DNA of 64,000 nt from Piper betle (taxonomy: Eukaryota; Streptophyta; Magnoliopsida; Piperales; Piperaceae). The number at the start of each line of letters is the position of its first letter. Position 1 is the first letter of the stretch. Location of the stretch: positions 124,001-188,000 of the forward strand of contig JAURVB010014813.1 of NCBI GenBank assembly GCA_033002965.1, read 5' to 3'. The notes under the pieces are model-generated. The model was given only the letters and a program-made list of their open reading frames with translations, had not been told where the DNA came from and did not search any database. The position numbers and the translations under genes are program-made. This document shows, one piece after another, positions 24,778 to 37,060 of the stretch.

Positions 24778-25002
24778 GTGAACTTTAATTATGACCACAA
24801 AATTTTTATCTAATGATTTAAATTGAAGAGCTATGTTATAGGTAAATTTATTAATAATTATTCAATGTAAATCACCAGATGAAAAATTGATGGTCATAAT
24901 TAAAGTTTGAGTGAGTAGTTATGGGTAATGTTATTAATAACTATTTAATTAAATCCGTTAGATGAAAAATTGACGGTCATAATTAAAGTTTACAAAGTTC
25001 AC
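24778..25002. mobile_element. MITE-like inverted repeat of about 225 bases
   Basis: The ends are inverted copies: GTGAACTTTAATTATGACC at 24778 and the complement (GGTCATAATTAAAGTTTACAAAGTTCAC region) ending at 25002. The arms extend inward through ATTTTTYATCTAAYGRWTTAAAT. A third copy of the GGTCATAATTAAAGTTT motif lies internally near 24892, so one arm is duplicated. There is no coding capacity. Confidence 0.6.
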
Positions 25003-25034
25003 ATTTAGAAAATGATTCAAACTATTCATTTTCA

Positions 25035-25041
<7 letters not shown>

Positions 25042-25087
<46 letters not shown>
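25042..25087. repeat. (TAA)n microsatellite
   Basis: About fifteen perfect trinucleotide copies. Confidence 0.95.
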
Positions 25088-25089
<2 letters not shown>

Positions 25090-27955
25090 TGAAGTAAAAC
25101 CTAAGTTGATCAAGGTGCCGGTTGTGCCAAGCAAAATGTGTTTTTTTTAAGAAAAAAATAATCTTAGCAAAGTGAAAAAGGAAGGTTTAAAAAATATGGT
25201 CTTCCATCATGCTCCACCGAGAGAACTAATCCAAATCATTTGTTTATTTAGATTTCAAGGCACGCTAGTAACTGTAACACGAAAACTCCATTAATTAGTT
25301 CTTCTGAACATCTCCACTTCATTCATGAGAATCCCATAGCAGACTCCATTTGATCGCTCAAGCAAAAGTAATGAATACACTCAAAACCTCACACTATACC
25401 TTATTTTTATATTTAAGCTAAAGTGAGATAATTTAGAGCTAATAATATGAATTAAAAATTAATGACAAACATATTATCGTTTCTTCTTAGCTTTCACATG
25501 TAATTGAAGACTTATATGCGAGTTAATGACCATTAATTGATGGTTCATAATCATTTTCATAAATCTATAGCTAGGGATTTATATATGGTAGAAATTCGGA
25601 ATTGACTTGGAAGATGCCGCAAGAGGGGACTCCATTAGTGCGGCAAAGAATAATAAGTTGTTAACTTGCCTCAAGTGTTGACGACGATGATAACCAATAA
25701 ACCATTCTCCTCATCCTACCAACATCAAATTACCGGCACCACTTAAAGTCTAAAACAATTAAACTGTGAAGACATCACATTTACTCAGTTACAATATCGA
25801 TCCAAGGCTCGTGTGGCATGAGAACTGCAGAAGCCAATTAAAAGATGAGAGAGTGCAAGCATCATTAGTTAAGGGGTCTTTCTCTCCATTACTGCATGCT
25901 CTGCTCCAACCGAACATTCGAAAAAGCCTCTAGTCTTAGATTATATGAGCACGAGCTACGCGTCTGCTTGAGCTGCTCAGACGTCAACAACATTACCAGC
26001 AAACAAATGGCTCCATTTGCGTAATGCATATTGCACGGAAAGATCTCGTCGAGGAGCTGCCGCAAATTACACACTAATTGTGTGGCTGTCCGCTTTCTTT
26101 CTTTCTTTTTTTCTTAAAAAAATCTTTTAAGGGAAATTTTTCCAGCACAAGTGTCTATATTTGGTTAATAAATTTGGTTAAGTACCGGCCTACGTGTATT
26201 AGGGCTGCAAGTGATTATCGGATCATCCACCGCTTTAATATAAATTAAGATAATAAGAAAAAGTTAACCTTTTGGGAAAACAACTTCTGCATTATCTTTA
26301 ATTTTTAATTGAAAGTAAAATGAATGTTTGGTTCCTAATTTTGCGTTTAAAAATATGAGAAAGATTTACGAAGATTTCGAGCATAGTTAATAACTCGGAG
26401 TAATTATTACATATGTCAAAACAAGACGATCATGGAATTATAAGTTTTGAGTTTGGTAAATGAACTGGTAAAAGCTATGAGTAACTTCCTTTGCACCCTT
26501 GTCGTGTCTTGCCGGAATATTATTTTTTAGGTCAAAATGTTCACACTAAACGAACTTAATGAAGGTTGATTATTTACGATATAATTAAATGCGACAGGTA
26601 CTGAAGGTTCCCAGCAAGACAAACAGTACTCGTTTACTACTGCTTTGTGTGCATTTCCTGCGTTTACCTCTTCAATAATAAGTCCAACATAGCAATATGA
26701 AACCATAGACTGGCATCACGAAAAGCTAACAAGGACATGTTTAATTTCCGGCTCTTTCTTACGCGACTTACATTGTAGTTTAACTTTATCACAGGTATTT
26801 ACAATTTTTAGCTTCGAAATTGGCATTTCTCTACATGGAGTCTTTTTCCAAATCAATTTCAAATTCAGGCTTATTAGAGAAAAACAAAATACCCTTAATT
26901 TTGATTCGAATTATGAGACGGAGAAAAAGAAACATTTGATTCGTTTTCATCTCCTTCCTCCTTGTCTATCCCCAATAAAATTTGATTAAAATGATCATAC
27001 ACGTGAGCAGTGTACTATTAATTATTACTTATAGTGATGCAATATCATTTTTTACTCTAAATACTTTTTGAGTGCAATTTATAATTTTTTAAATCAAACT
27101 TCATAAATGGCTATTTAGTTTTAAATATATTTGATAATTAACTTCTTGAGTCAAGTAATAAAAATGACTAAAAATATTTATTTATGTCAATATGTAAATC
27201 ATATATTTATCAATTTTAAGTATTAAAAAAATCAAGATATACTGATTTCACATCCTCTTTTGCTTATTTGATTGCGAAAATAATATAAATGACATTTAAG
27301 TCAGCTTGGAATAGAGTCAACTTCATTCCATAGTACGTTAAGTCGAGTCTAAACTCACGTATTTAAACTATATTTTTGCTAAATATTAATATAATTTTAA
27401 CACAAAGGTTACAGTCATTATGAAAGAAAAAAATGGGTCATGGTTGAAGAGGTTTTATCACTGGAGGTGAGCCTAAGGACATTTTCGCCAAATAAGTCCG
27501 GATCTTGAATTGATTTGAAAAGATCTTGTGTGTGGAGAATCATCAACCTGAAGCCTTTATTATGTGAAAAAACCTAACCTTTGGGGAACATATTTTCTAA
27601 CTAGCAGGCGAAATTAATCACTTTAATTTGATCAAAGCGTTTATCTGGGGCCGTTTGTTTGGGGTAATGTCACTGTCCACCGGCCATGGCCAAAGACTCG
27701 CACAATAAAAAATGAGGCCTCTTTGATGTCTTTCTTCGAAGCCTGGTTCATTGGGGGAGTAATGGCAACTAGCAAGGATGGCCCAGTTGAGTGCGTTTCT
27801 CCGAAGTCACAGTACTTGGGTGCTCTTTCCCACTTTCTTCTCTACCTATTTAAACAAGCTGGGAGCTAAGAAAGCTGGACACCGTGGCCAACTCTATAAA
27901 GTAACTAATGACTGAGGCTAGAGGAAACTGATCAAGCAGGAAATTAGAAAGAAAG
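25088..27955. other. Intergenic upstream of the bHLH gene
   Basis: No gene or RNA recognised. The last 100-150 bases contain two TATA-like sequences (TATTTAAA near 27846 and CTATAAAG near 27893) that could serve the bHLH gene. The rest is AT-rich unique sequence. Confidence 0.4.
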
Positions 27956-29550
27956 ATGGAGAACATCCTTGATGATGCCGAGTACAACTTCTATTGGGAA
28001 ACAAATATGTTCCTTCAGAATGAAGAGCTGGATGGGTAATATATTGTTGGTTCTTCTTTACATGCTGCTGCTTTTATGGTCAGAAGTCTGTCCTCTCTCC
28101 ATTTTTTTTTCGCGTTGTGAACTGGATGAGTGGGTGGTTCTTCCTAAGCTAAAATTTGTCCCCTTTTGTTCACTTCACATGGTACCCACATGCTCATAGT
28201 TGAGTTTTATCTGTTCTATTTGATATTTCAACGAGGTTAGATTTCAGGTTAATTGGCCAATTCATCATGTAACCATCATTATGAATAATACTGTACTTGG
28301 AACTGATCATGCGCGCTACAAATTTTGCATGTACTTATATATTGCAGCTGGGGTTGGGATGATAAACTATCCGGGTACTACGACTCCAGCTCCCCCGATG
28401 GAGCTGCATCTTCGGCCACTGCCAAGAACATTGCCTCCGAGAGAAACCGAAGGAAGAAGCTCAACGAAAGGCTCTTTGCCCTCAGAGCCGTCGTCCCAAA
28501 CATCAGCAAGGTAAACAAGAAATCACATAGCGAACTTAATTAGAAGAAAATACATTGGTACACCACACTGTAATTTTTTCAAGTGTGAACCCCTTGCTTG
28601 TTGCTCTCTCTTCCTCCGACCATCGTCAACCTTGTGAAGCAAGTCTGCTTTCCACGGATCATGTGGATGTGAATCATGTGAACAGTACTTGTTTGCTTGC
28701 CATATTAATTCTTAATTTAAAAATGATATATTTATAATTACGTAGAGAGTAATTAAGTTCTTGATGAAGGAGAATTAATTGACTTGTGGGTATGCATGAA
28801 AAATGGTGTAGATGGACAAGGCATCAATCATCAAGGACGCAATTGAATACATTCAAGAGCTTCACGAGCAAGAGAGGAAGTTAATGGCCGAGATAGGAGA
28901 GTTGGAGGGCGGAAAGCAAAAGACGGCCACATCTTCCGACGTGAGTCACGCTGGTCTTTCCCATTCAAGAACTCACCGTAGGACTGCTCATGATTCCAAC
29001 GGTATTGAAGTTCTAGAAGTAAGTTGATGATTTGAACATATCCAACTGTATTGTTTTTATCCCTTCACATATATATGGAGCTGATTACTACCTAATAAAT
29101 TAAAGGCATATAACTCTGTTTGAAATGGAAGATTATTTATGGGTAATCTAATTTTTTATCTGATTATATGTGTATCTTTTGTGGGCAGTTAACGGTGACA
29201 GATGTGGGAGAGAGGACTTCAGTGATTAGCATCACATGCAGCAATAAGATGGACACAATGGTGAGGCTATGCGAAGTGTTTCATTCCTTGAACCTTAGAA
29301 TTATCACGACAAACATCACCTCTCTCTCGGGGAAGCTCTTGAAAACTGTTCTAGTGGAGGTAAGATCATATGTATAGACTGATCTAAAAGGTCTATTTTT
29401 TTGAGATTGTTCTACAAGTCACGACATATAACCTATGTGGTGTTTTTTTTCTATGTTTAGGTTGATGAAACGGAGAAAGCTATGATGAAGGAGAGGATAG
29501 AGGCAGCAATTGCAAACGTTGATGTAATACATAGTTCTATGAGCTTTTAA
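27956..29550 (+). CDS. BHLH35: bHLH transcription factor, bHLH35/bHLH27 type
   Basis: A nuclear DNA-binding regulator of the plant bHLH subfamily that carries a C-terminal ACT-like fold. Five exons fit: 27956-28035, 28348-28510, 28812-29018, 29189-29359 and 29461-29550, giving 236 residues ending SSMSF. The N-terminus has the family signature [14 protein letters not shown]. The basic region and helix 1 are at about residues 50-80 ([20 protein letters not shown]), with the Glu and Arg needed for E-box contact. Helix 2 begins [18 protein letters not shown]. Residues from about 150 onward ([17 protein letters not shown]..., [10 protein letters not shown]) match the ACT-like dimerisation domain. 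Frame, splice sites and phases are intact throughout, unlike most neighbouring genes. The assignment to bHLH35 rather than bHLH27 is by memory of the N-terminal signature. Confidence 0.93.
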
Positions 29551-32500
29551 TTAGTTGTTGTCTTGTTTAAATATGAGGATGCTATAAACAGTTTTGTTTA
29601 TTGGTGCTTTTCAAAGCAATTAAGCTTTGTTAATTTATCTGCTCCATTCCTCCCCCCCGCTCCCTCCAAAGGCTTATGTACGCTGTCGATCCGGGCTGTA
29701 ATATATCCATTTTCATTCTTTTAAACATTATATAGAGTTATCTTGTTTGGGGGGAAACAAGATTCTATAGAGATGAGGCACTTTTCCTTGCTGTAATCAA
29801 AGTCTTGAATACATCAAAATAAAAGCTTAGTGATAGGACAAAAGACATGCTGGTTTTTTTTATGTATGATTGTGGGCAAACATATTGAGGGGCCAACAGG
29901 GGACAACGCTTATGCAGATAACATCCCCCCCCCCAAACTTGATAACACTTTACCTAAATTAATGGGCAAAATCATTTTTAGCCACATCTTTTTATGAAGG
30001 CCATGTCACCCTTGTTAAGTTATGCAATTTAAAAAATACTCAGTAATTTATTGGGAATATCTTATGCGCACTATGTGAACTAGTTTTTAAGAAAGAATTA
30101 CCTGCGTATGATATGAAGTGGAATTACGTAAACATTATCAAACTATACCAATTGCCCATCTTAATTAAGAAAGCATTGTTTCACTTATAATAAGTAAATT
30201 TTAGTACTGTAAGCAAAATGAAGTCGATAACGCTTGTAATCTGTTGCTCGAGTTGTTTTAGGGAGGCAATTGGGTATTTCTTTTAACTGCTTACACGACT
30301 ATCAAATAGTGTGTTATCAAATACTGTTGCCTGAGATATGGCTAAAAATTTCCCTAAATTATTGACTTGATTAATTCACAAACAACATCAAAGTTGCACC
30401 TTCATGTCGTTCTGGGTATTCCCCAGAAACTGCCGAAAAAATTTCTTCGTTGAACTCATTCATTTATCACCTTTTCCTATGTACCCATATTTTCACTAGA
30501 GATTGTAAATAATTAAGTTTTGATGGTAGAAGTTAATAGCGTCAGCTAGCAGGACATTTCACCAGTTCCTTGCCAGATGAGATGTACATGGAGATCAAAG
30601 ACCTCTTCACTGTTCACCAATTAGAACATTAAATAATCCCCTATAATCACTTCCTTACAAGTATTGGAGTGGGCAATTCTTCCCCTCTCTGCTTTCTGCG
30701 ACGGGCTCCGATCTACATTTTCTCCAAAGATGCAAATCTTATGTGTTCTCATGGCAAGGGAGATACACACCTTGTTCAATAATTTTCTTCAACAAACTCC
30801 CTGAACTTGATGTTTGAAATTGCTCTGATTCAGTCTCGATAACATGCCTTCACCTACCAAGTTGGGAGTTTGAAGTAATTGGGACAGCCAAAAATGTAAG
30901 TGGTTGTCAAATTCCGAGGAGAGTTGTCATATTTGCTGACTGGTTTTGGAGACAGACTAAATAAATAAGAAAATATTATAAATAGTCAATTTTTAATAAT
31001 TTATACGACAAATGATCAAAAATTTAAATTTATATAAAATATAGCAAGATTGAAAATTTTTTATTTCACCTATAGTCAATTTATATATTTCAAAAATATT
31101 TGATTCATAATATTATTTATTTTATTGATATAAATACCCTTAATCTAACTTAAATTTTCTTAAAAATTTTCTTTTTGTATTTTATATGATGTTTGATATT
31201 TTATTTTTTAAAATATTCATAATAAAAATATATTAGATAAAACGAAAGTTTTAATTTCTAATAAAATTTGACAATTTTAAATTAATATTTCAAATACCCA
31301 AAAAAATTTTTTTATTTTTGATGGTCCAAAATTCAATTTATTTTTAATGGTCCAAATTCCATAAAAAATATTTTTACTTTTAGCTCATCATGAATAATAT
31401 AAATTTAGAGTCTATTTATCATTTATTGGTCTTTTTTTATTTTTATAGATAAAGTTAGTAAAAATTATAACTTTTATCCATTGTCTACTTTGGTATTAAT
31501 AAAAATAAATTTTATGGGTATTTTTATTATTAAATAAAAAATGATGGAATTTGGTCATGATTGATATAAAAATTTTTAAAATTGGTTACGTCTAATATAA
31601 TTTTGTAAATCTAGTTATTTTTAAAAGAAAACTTTGAAATCTAATTATTTATGATATTTTCCCAAATAAAATTACATAGAATGTTAGAAATAATCATTCG
31701 ACCAATTCAGTGGCTAAAGTTTGCACTTTTCTAAATCTTACAACCTTCTATAAATGGATATTATCCAATAACATGTTACCCATCGTTCTATTAACCGCCT
31801 CCCATTTACTCTTTTTAAATAAATGATCAACGGCCAAAACAAATCACTTAGTTGTAAATTAATATTTTGTTGTTTTGACGCTGCTTCAACACAAATTTTT
31901 AACAAGTTGATAATACTGTCATTGATCATGTGGTTTAACCTGTGAATAATAGTAATTTTCAATCTGTAATTTCACTTAGAGTGATGGATGTTTTCTGTTG
32001 CACAATGTAAGGTAAATAATTTATATTTTACTTTATACTTTATTTGGAGTAAATATATTTAAAACTTTTTTCAAGTTAATTAACATATATTGTACATGTC
32101 TCTTATGGCCCTTTGCTTTAAACATGCAATTGCAATACTGATGCAGCTTTCCAATATCACAAGAAAACAGGTTACTAATTCACCTCATTTAATTTATTTA
32201 TCCAATATTTGTGACACAAATGTATGAAAAGGCTACATGCCTCTTTATGCTTTTGAACGTTGCATATAAATGGGCCTATATTTACAAGTCTAATGGTGGG
32301 GGTTAGAATGATGTATTTTCATAAGAATTTTAAAGCCTTACTACCTATTTTTAAGGTGCTCTTTCAAGTCTTCTTAAATATTTTTTGAGCAAAGATTATG
32401 TCCCTAAATATAAGGTCTATGTATAAAGGTGCCTTGATGTTATGAAATAGTAATTGACTTATTATATCGAGTCTATTAAAGTTTGAGTATGTGTTAGGCA

Positions 32501-32625
32501 TTAGGCCCATCCCTCCTAGTCACAAGTCCTCGAGTGTTTGGTTGTAATTCTAATGGATCCCAGAGTAATTTGTTCCGACATCAAAATTGTTAATTTGATG
32601 TGCTTCCAATATGGATTATTATTCA
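29551..32625. other. AT-rich intergenic
   Basis: The probable 3' UTR of the bHLH gene lies at the left. A C10 run lies near 29925-29934. From 30950 to 31680 the sequence is extremely AT-rich with no gene. No element boundary is recognised. Confidence 0.4.
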
Positions 32626-32779
32626 TGTGAGATCCCTCAATTTAGTCCTACATCTAATACCTACTGGGAGAAGATCCTGTTTATAAGTGGGAATGGACTA
32701 TAGATCTTTAACTTCTGGGGTACCCATTTTAAAGAAATGACTTAGCCCGTTACGTTGCACTTTGGGTTGGGTCGTTACA
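32626..32779 (+). repeat. Left LTR of the TRIM
   Basis: 154 bp, TG...CA ends, near-identical to the right LTR. Confidence 0.92.
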
Positions 32780-32781
32780 AA

Positions 32782-32793
32782 TGGTATCAGAGT
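32782..32793 (+). promoter_or_regulatory. Retrotransposon primer-binding site (tRNA-iMet)
   Basis: TGGTATCAGAGT begins two bases after the left LTR. It matches the complement of the 3' end of initiator tRNA-Met (normally TGGTATCAGAGC), with the last base changed. Confidence 0.9.
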
Positions 32794-32816
32794 CGACCTG
32801 GTTCCGTGTTAGATGG

Positions 32817-32965
32817 TGGGCTGGATTATAAACATTGGCTAAGCTGCCGGTCACAGGCCAAAAAAGGTCGTGGGCTGGGATTAGCAACGGGCCAAGATTG
32901 GAAACGTTGGCTAGGCTGCCGGTCACGGGCCAGAAAGGACATGGGTTAGGGCTAGCAACGGGCCA
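32817..32965 (+). repeat. Imperfect tandem duplication inside the TRIM
   Basis: Two copies of a unit of about 70 bp, each containing GGCTA(A/G)GCTGCCGGTCAC and GCAACGGGCCA. The shared open frame across them repeats CRSxAxK and GLATGQ, but this is too short to be a real protein. Confidence 0.8.
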
Positions 32966-33008
32966 AAAATACGCATTTCGGGGACGAAATTTCCTAAGGT
33001 GGGTGGAT

Positions 33009-33162
33009 TGTGAGATCCTTCAACTTAGTCCCACATCTAATACCTACTGGGAGAAGATCCTGTTTATAAGTTAGAATGGACTATAGATCTTTAACTTCTG
33101 GGGTACCCATTTTAAAGAAATGGCTTAGCCCATTACGTTGCACTTTGGGTTGGGTCGTTACA
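33009..33162 (+). repeat. Right LTR of the TRIM
   Basis: 154 bp, TG...CA ends, followed by the ATTCA target duplication. Confidence 0.92.
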
Positions 33163-33265
33163 ATTCACCTAAAAATTATTATAATAATATATAATATTCT
33201 TTGATTCTCTTCTAGCATGATCTTTTAAGACAAATAATTAAATTAAAATAAATATCCGCATATTT

Positions 33266-33561
33266 TTCGTGGTACGAAGGCAAAGTGTGGTTAAACCATT
33301 TAATTAAAATTTTAAAAACGTACCTATACAATACAACATGTCATTGCCTTACAAACTTTAGTTGCCACTGGCCCAATGTTACATAAATTAAATATTTTAT
33401 CATTAAAAATTAATTCGTGGTACGAAGGCAAAGTGTGGTTAAACCATTTAATTAAAATTTTAAAAACGTACCTATACAATACAACATGTCATTGCCTTAC
33501 AAACTTTAGTTGCCACTGGCCCAATGTTACATAAATTAAATATTTTATCATTAAGAATTAA
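33266..33561. repeat. Near-perfect 148-bp tandem duplication
   Basis: Two adjacent copies beginning TTCGTGGTACGAAGGCAAAG, 148 bases apart, with a single A/G difference near the end of the second copy. No coding potential. The low divergence means the duplication is recent, or is an assembly artefact. Confidence 0.92.
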
Positions 33562-33658
33562 TGTACTCTGTTAAAATGTATGTCATAAATAAATTATTTA
33601 TGCCTCATTTAAAATGCTGAGAAAACAATCAATCGGAGCACCCAACCATGGCCGCTGG

Positions 33659-34352
33659 TGTTGGGCCCTTTGGGCCCCCACTCATGCTCCAAAACTATTC
33701 CTTTGGGCCTCTAAAAAGGATTTTAAATAACTAAAAGAAACTCGCAATAGGTGTCACAGGCCTCTCTTAATCCAAAAACTAACTCAAGAATTAAGACTTT
33801 TCAATTAGCTCATATACAAGTCACTAACAACCTATACGATCGATGTAAGATAAACCCAACAACTCTCATTCACACATACATCAGGCATGATCCGAAACTA
33901 TCATTGTCTGACACACTCCCCTTAAATCAGACGGCACCTCGATGACGGTACCTCGATGTGGGATAAACTCAACAACTCCTCTTCATACATTAGGCGTGGC
34001 CCGAAACTATCATTATTTGACACACTCCCATTAAATTAAACGGCACCCACCTTTCAAATCATTAGGTCTATGAAGGAAATAACAACAATTGATGTAGGCA
34101 AATCTGATTCAAACTTGGCTCTGATACTATTTGTTCGGATTTGTAGGCCCCTATCTAAGTTTTGAAATTACTGTTGGGACCTTTGAGCCCAAAAAAACTT
34201 TAAATAATCAAAAGAAACTCACAATAGGTATCACGAACTTTTCTTAATCCAAAAACTAGTTCAAGATTTAAGGTTTTCTCATTAACTTATATACCAATTA
34301 ATACCAATCACCAACAATTTCTACTGTCAATATAAAATAAATCCAATAAACA
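33659..34352 (-). mobile_element. Second, decayed TRIM-like element
   Basis: Two diverged direct repeats (33659-about 33862 and about 34132-34352) share AAGAAACTC(G/A)CAATAGGT(G/A)TCAC and CTTAATCCAAAAACTA. Next to the right copy, on the plus strand, is CTTGGCTCTGATACTA, the reverse complement of TAGTATCAGAGCCAAG, a tRNA-iMet primer-binding site. This sets the orientation as minus. The interior (33862-34131) has a duplicated unit of about 110 bp (CGATGTRRGATAAAC..., CCGAAACTATCATT). No 5-bp target duplication can be recognised and the repeats differ at many positions, so it is older than the neighbouring element. Confidence 0.7.
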
Positions 34353-36198
34353 TAGGTATATTTCTGCGAATTTATCGTGTCAAATTGTATCGCGACAGAA
34401 GGCCACATTTTTGCAAAAGCGAGGTATGAAATTAATTGCTTTGGCCAAGCAATATATGTGGGATAGGGAAAGTAAAACGTGCAATTCAATGCCTTTGTCT
34501 CATAACCAGCATCAATGCACCCCGCAACGTTAGCCTTGTAATAACGCCCATGTCAGTAGCTAGTGGCCGGTGAATGTTAGGTCCGACTGGATTGTCACCA
34601 CGTTGCTTGTGATTTGTGAAACCCTCTCGGCCTCCTTCAACATCTTGCCCTTGGAGAGCGAGTAATGCCAAAGCTAGCAAACGAGAGGTTGATGGGTATG
34701 ATTTTTTCCCCGTTCAAGTTTCTGTGGAAAGTAATGCAGCATTAAATAAGATTCCTACTTCTCAGATTACAATATGGAAAAGATAGGTGGGGCGTCACGA
34801 GCTCCATGCCCTGCATTATACTGTTCTTACACTTGAGTGGCGGCCAGCCACAGCAGCAGTGCACTTGACAAAGAAGCAATATTTTTAATTTGGTTTGATT
34901 GTGTACCTGCAATACAAATGGCCTTGTTATCCTCCACAAGTTGATCTGACAAATCTGTCGGTCAGGTTTAGCCGCTTTTTTCGTACAAACTACCAACCAT
35001 GAGGACTTGGCCACTTGTCTAGAAGCTTATGAGCGGTTTGCCCTCCTCTCTTCCACCACCAAATTAGCCTACACCACTGTTGTAGATATTTCTACCTCCT
35101 CTCTATTGTATTGTATTCTCTAAAAAAGTAGATGATGGCCGCCTGGGTCTCCTTTGGCAACCTGCTTCCCCTCACGTTTAGAGCTTTATTAATCAACGAT
35201 TCTCGCCTCTTCTCCCAGTTCCGAAAATCAAATTCCATGGTTCACATGCAACCTCCAACATCGTCGAATGTTGGCTTGTTCTCAGGTTATACACATGGCC
35301 TTAATATGCGTCACAAATATGGGGACGAGGTTCGTCTCCATGCACGTGTCTTGCACCCTTCTTTTTTCATTTTCTTTTAAGCCATGGTTAATTTCTTGAA
35401 TATATAAGTTTCTAATTTATGGGGTATTTATAAATCCATGTATGCATGTATGTGTCTTTTTTTAAAAAATTTTTTTTTGCTTTCAATGTATATGTTTGAT
35501 TAAGAGGGTGATGGGAACGGGATTACGCGTCGCAGTCGTCGCCTGGGAAAGAGTACCCATGACCACGTCCTCCGTTGTCTTTCTTTCCCCGTTTGTGGCT
35601 GGGAGTTTTTGGTGACCAGGACCAAAGTCTCCCTCGTTCTTGGACACAAATGCACGCAAAGACCGACTCCCCGACCTTCCCAAGTTCCCACAAACCACCC
35701 CTTTTGTCTTCTTCCCCCTCCTCCCCCATATCTTATTCCCTGTGAAGACGAGTAGTTGGAAACCGTTGAACATGAACCGTCCAACTCCCCGTACATTCAC
35801 TCATTAATCATATATTATTCGGCCCATGTCGTGCCGGTTACCATCTGAAATTTATTACAATTACTATACAATATATAAAGAAAATTAATCCTCTATCCCC
35901 CGTTTTAATCCATTCATTCATTCATATTAAATCGAATGTAGCTTAATCATGTGGGTATTAAATAGTTTTCCCCATCAGAGAAGGCCCCACTATTCAAGTG
36001 GGCGAAGAACAACCATGAAAATAAAAGAAGGCATCCTCCATAGTCCACACTGATATTTATCCCTCCCCCATCAAAATATCAACTCAGAGCATCTCCGACG
36101 TTGGAAAAATAAATAAAATACCATACTGGCACACTAGTTTTGTTTGTGGTCTAACGCTCCCCAAGTCCCCACCTCTAACCTCTCTTCCTCTCCCTCCC
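34353..36198. other. Intergenic upstream of the BBX gene
   Basis: Moderately GC-containing unique sequence with several open frames of 60-105 codons on both strands (for example 34742-35014 minus and 35132-35380 plus). None is recognisable. No promoter, RNA or mobile element is identified with confidence. Confidence 0.35.
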
Positions 36199-36216
36199 TA
36201 TATATATATATATATC
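36199..36216 (+). promoter_or_regulatory. Possible TATA region of the BBX gene
   Basis: A (TA)n tract preceded by a C/T-rich stretch, about 150 bases upstream of the BBX start codon. The position fits a TATA box with a short leader, but (TA)n tracts are common in this window. Confidence 0.35.
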
Positions 36217-36363
36217 ATGATCTTGTATCAGCTATTGTATGGTATGGTTATTGTATGATATTGCGTTATATATTTGTATGTTTGTATGTTTTGGAGAACC
36301 ATTCAATAGAGTTGGGCGGTGTCTACCTTCTCGTCGGAGTGACAAAGATTGTGCCTTAATTTG

Positions 36364-37060
36364 ATGGCGGGCAAGGCCTGCGAGCTGTGTAGTGCCCGAG
36401 CTCGGCTCTACTGCACCTCCGACGCCGCCTTCCTATGCTACCGCTGCGACGCCCACGTCCACCAAGCCAACTTCCTTGTCGCCCGCCACTGCCGCGACCT
36501 CCTCTGCGCCCGTTGCGCCGCCTTCGCCGGCCGCTCCTTCTCCGGCGGCGGCGCCGTCCGGCGCGAATCCGCCCTCTGCCGCTCCTGCTCCGTCGCCGAC
36601 CACAAGCCGGCGGCGGACGAGGACGTCTCCGACTCCGAGTCGTCGTCCCTCACCTGCGCCTCCTCTCCCTGCGCCTCGTCGGCGGCCTCCGGCGGGTACG
36701 GCGGCGGCGGGGGAAGAGGAGCGTCCGGCCGGATCGGGCGTTGGAGACCTGGTGCCGGCGGCTCGGGTGGGGCGGGCGGCGGCGGCTGGCGGCGGCGGCG
36801 CTCAGGTCGCTGACGGCGTGGCGGTCGGCGACGTCGGCGGCTATGCCGATGAGGGTGGGGCTGGCTGCGGCTCTGTGGTATGCGGCGGGGCGGCGGGGGG
36901 AGGGGCGGCGGAGTTGGGGAGGTTGGAGCGGTTGTCTGGCGTGCCGGCGAGGGTGATCGTGTGGGCCGAGGGGAGGTTGAGGAAGTTGATGATGAGGATG
37001 AAGCCCATCAACAACGATGGCCCCAAAGACAACGAAGAAGAAGGATGGGCCGAGTGTTAA
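36364..37060 (+). CDS. BBX32: Single B-box zinc-finger microProtein-like regulator (BBX30-32 group)
   Basis: Group V B-box proteins lack DNA-binding domains and act by binding other BBX factors in light signalling. The start ATG (MAGKACELC) is followed by one B-box: [33 protein letters not shown], with the zinc-ligand Cys/His/Asp in place. The C-terminal region carries the group's conserved segments [16 protein letters not shown] and [16 protein letters not shown]. These lie in three successive reading frames. A one-base loss near the G5 run at 36709-36713, and another among G runs at 36887-36905, are needed to join them. The joined length is 232 residues, normal for the family. Single exon. 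The B-box product alone would end at 36813. Family certain; closest Arabidopsis relative by inspection BBX32. Confidence 0.87.

Larger units (their letters stand above)
32626..33162 (+). mobile_element. Complete TRIM (miniature LTR retrotransposon)
   Basis: Two 154-bp direct repeats (32626-32779 and 33009-33162) begin TGTGAGATCC and end GTCGTTACA, differing at only a few positions. The interior is 229 bp. Directly after the left LTR (after two A's) lies TGGTATCAGAGT, the primer-binding site complementary to initiator tRNA-Met. Just before the right LTR is a purine-rich polypurine-tract-like stretch (AAGGTGGGTGGATT). The element is flanked by a perfect 5-bp target-site duplication, ATTCA, at 32621-32625 and 33163-33167. 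It encodes no gag or pol, so it is non-autonomous. The TSD and high LTR identity suggest a fairly recent insertion. Confidence 0.93.

Noticed and set aside
36364..37060. Programmed frameshifting in the BBX gene
   Set aside because: No slippery-site structure is evident, and similar one-base losses occur in three unrelated neighbours, so a common error source is simpler.
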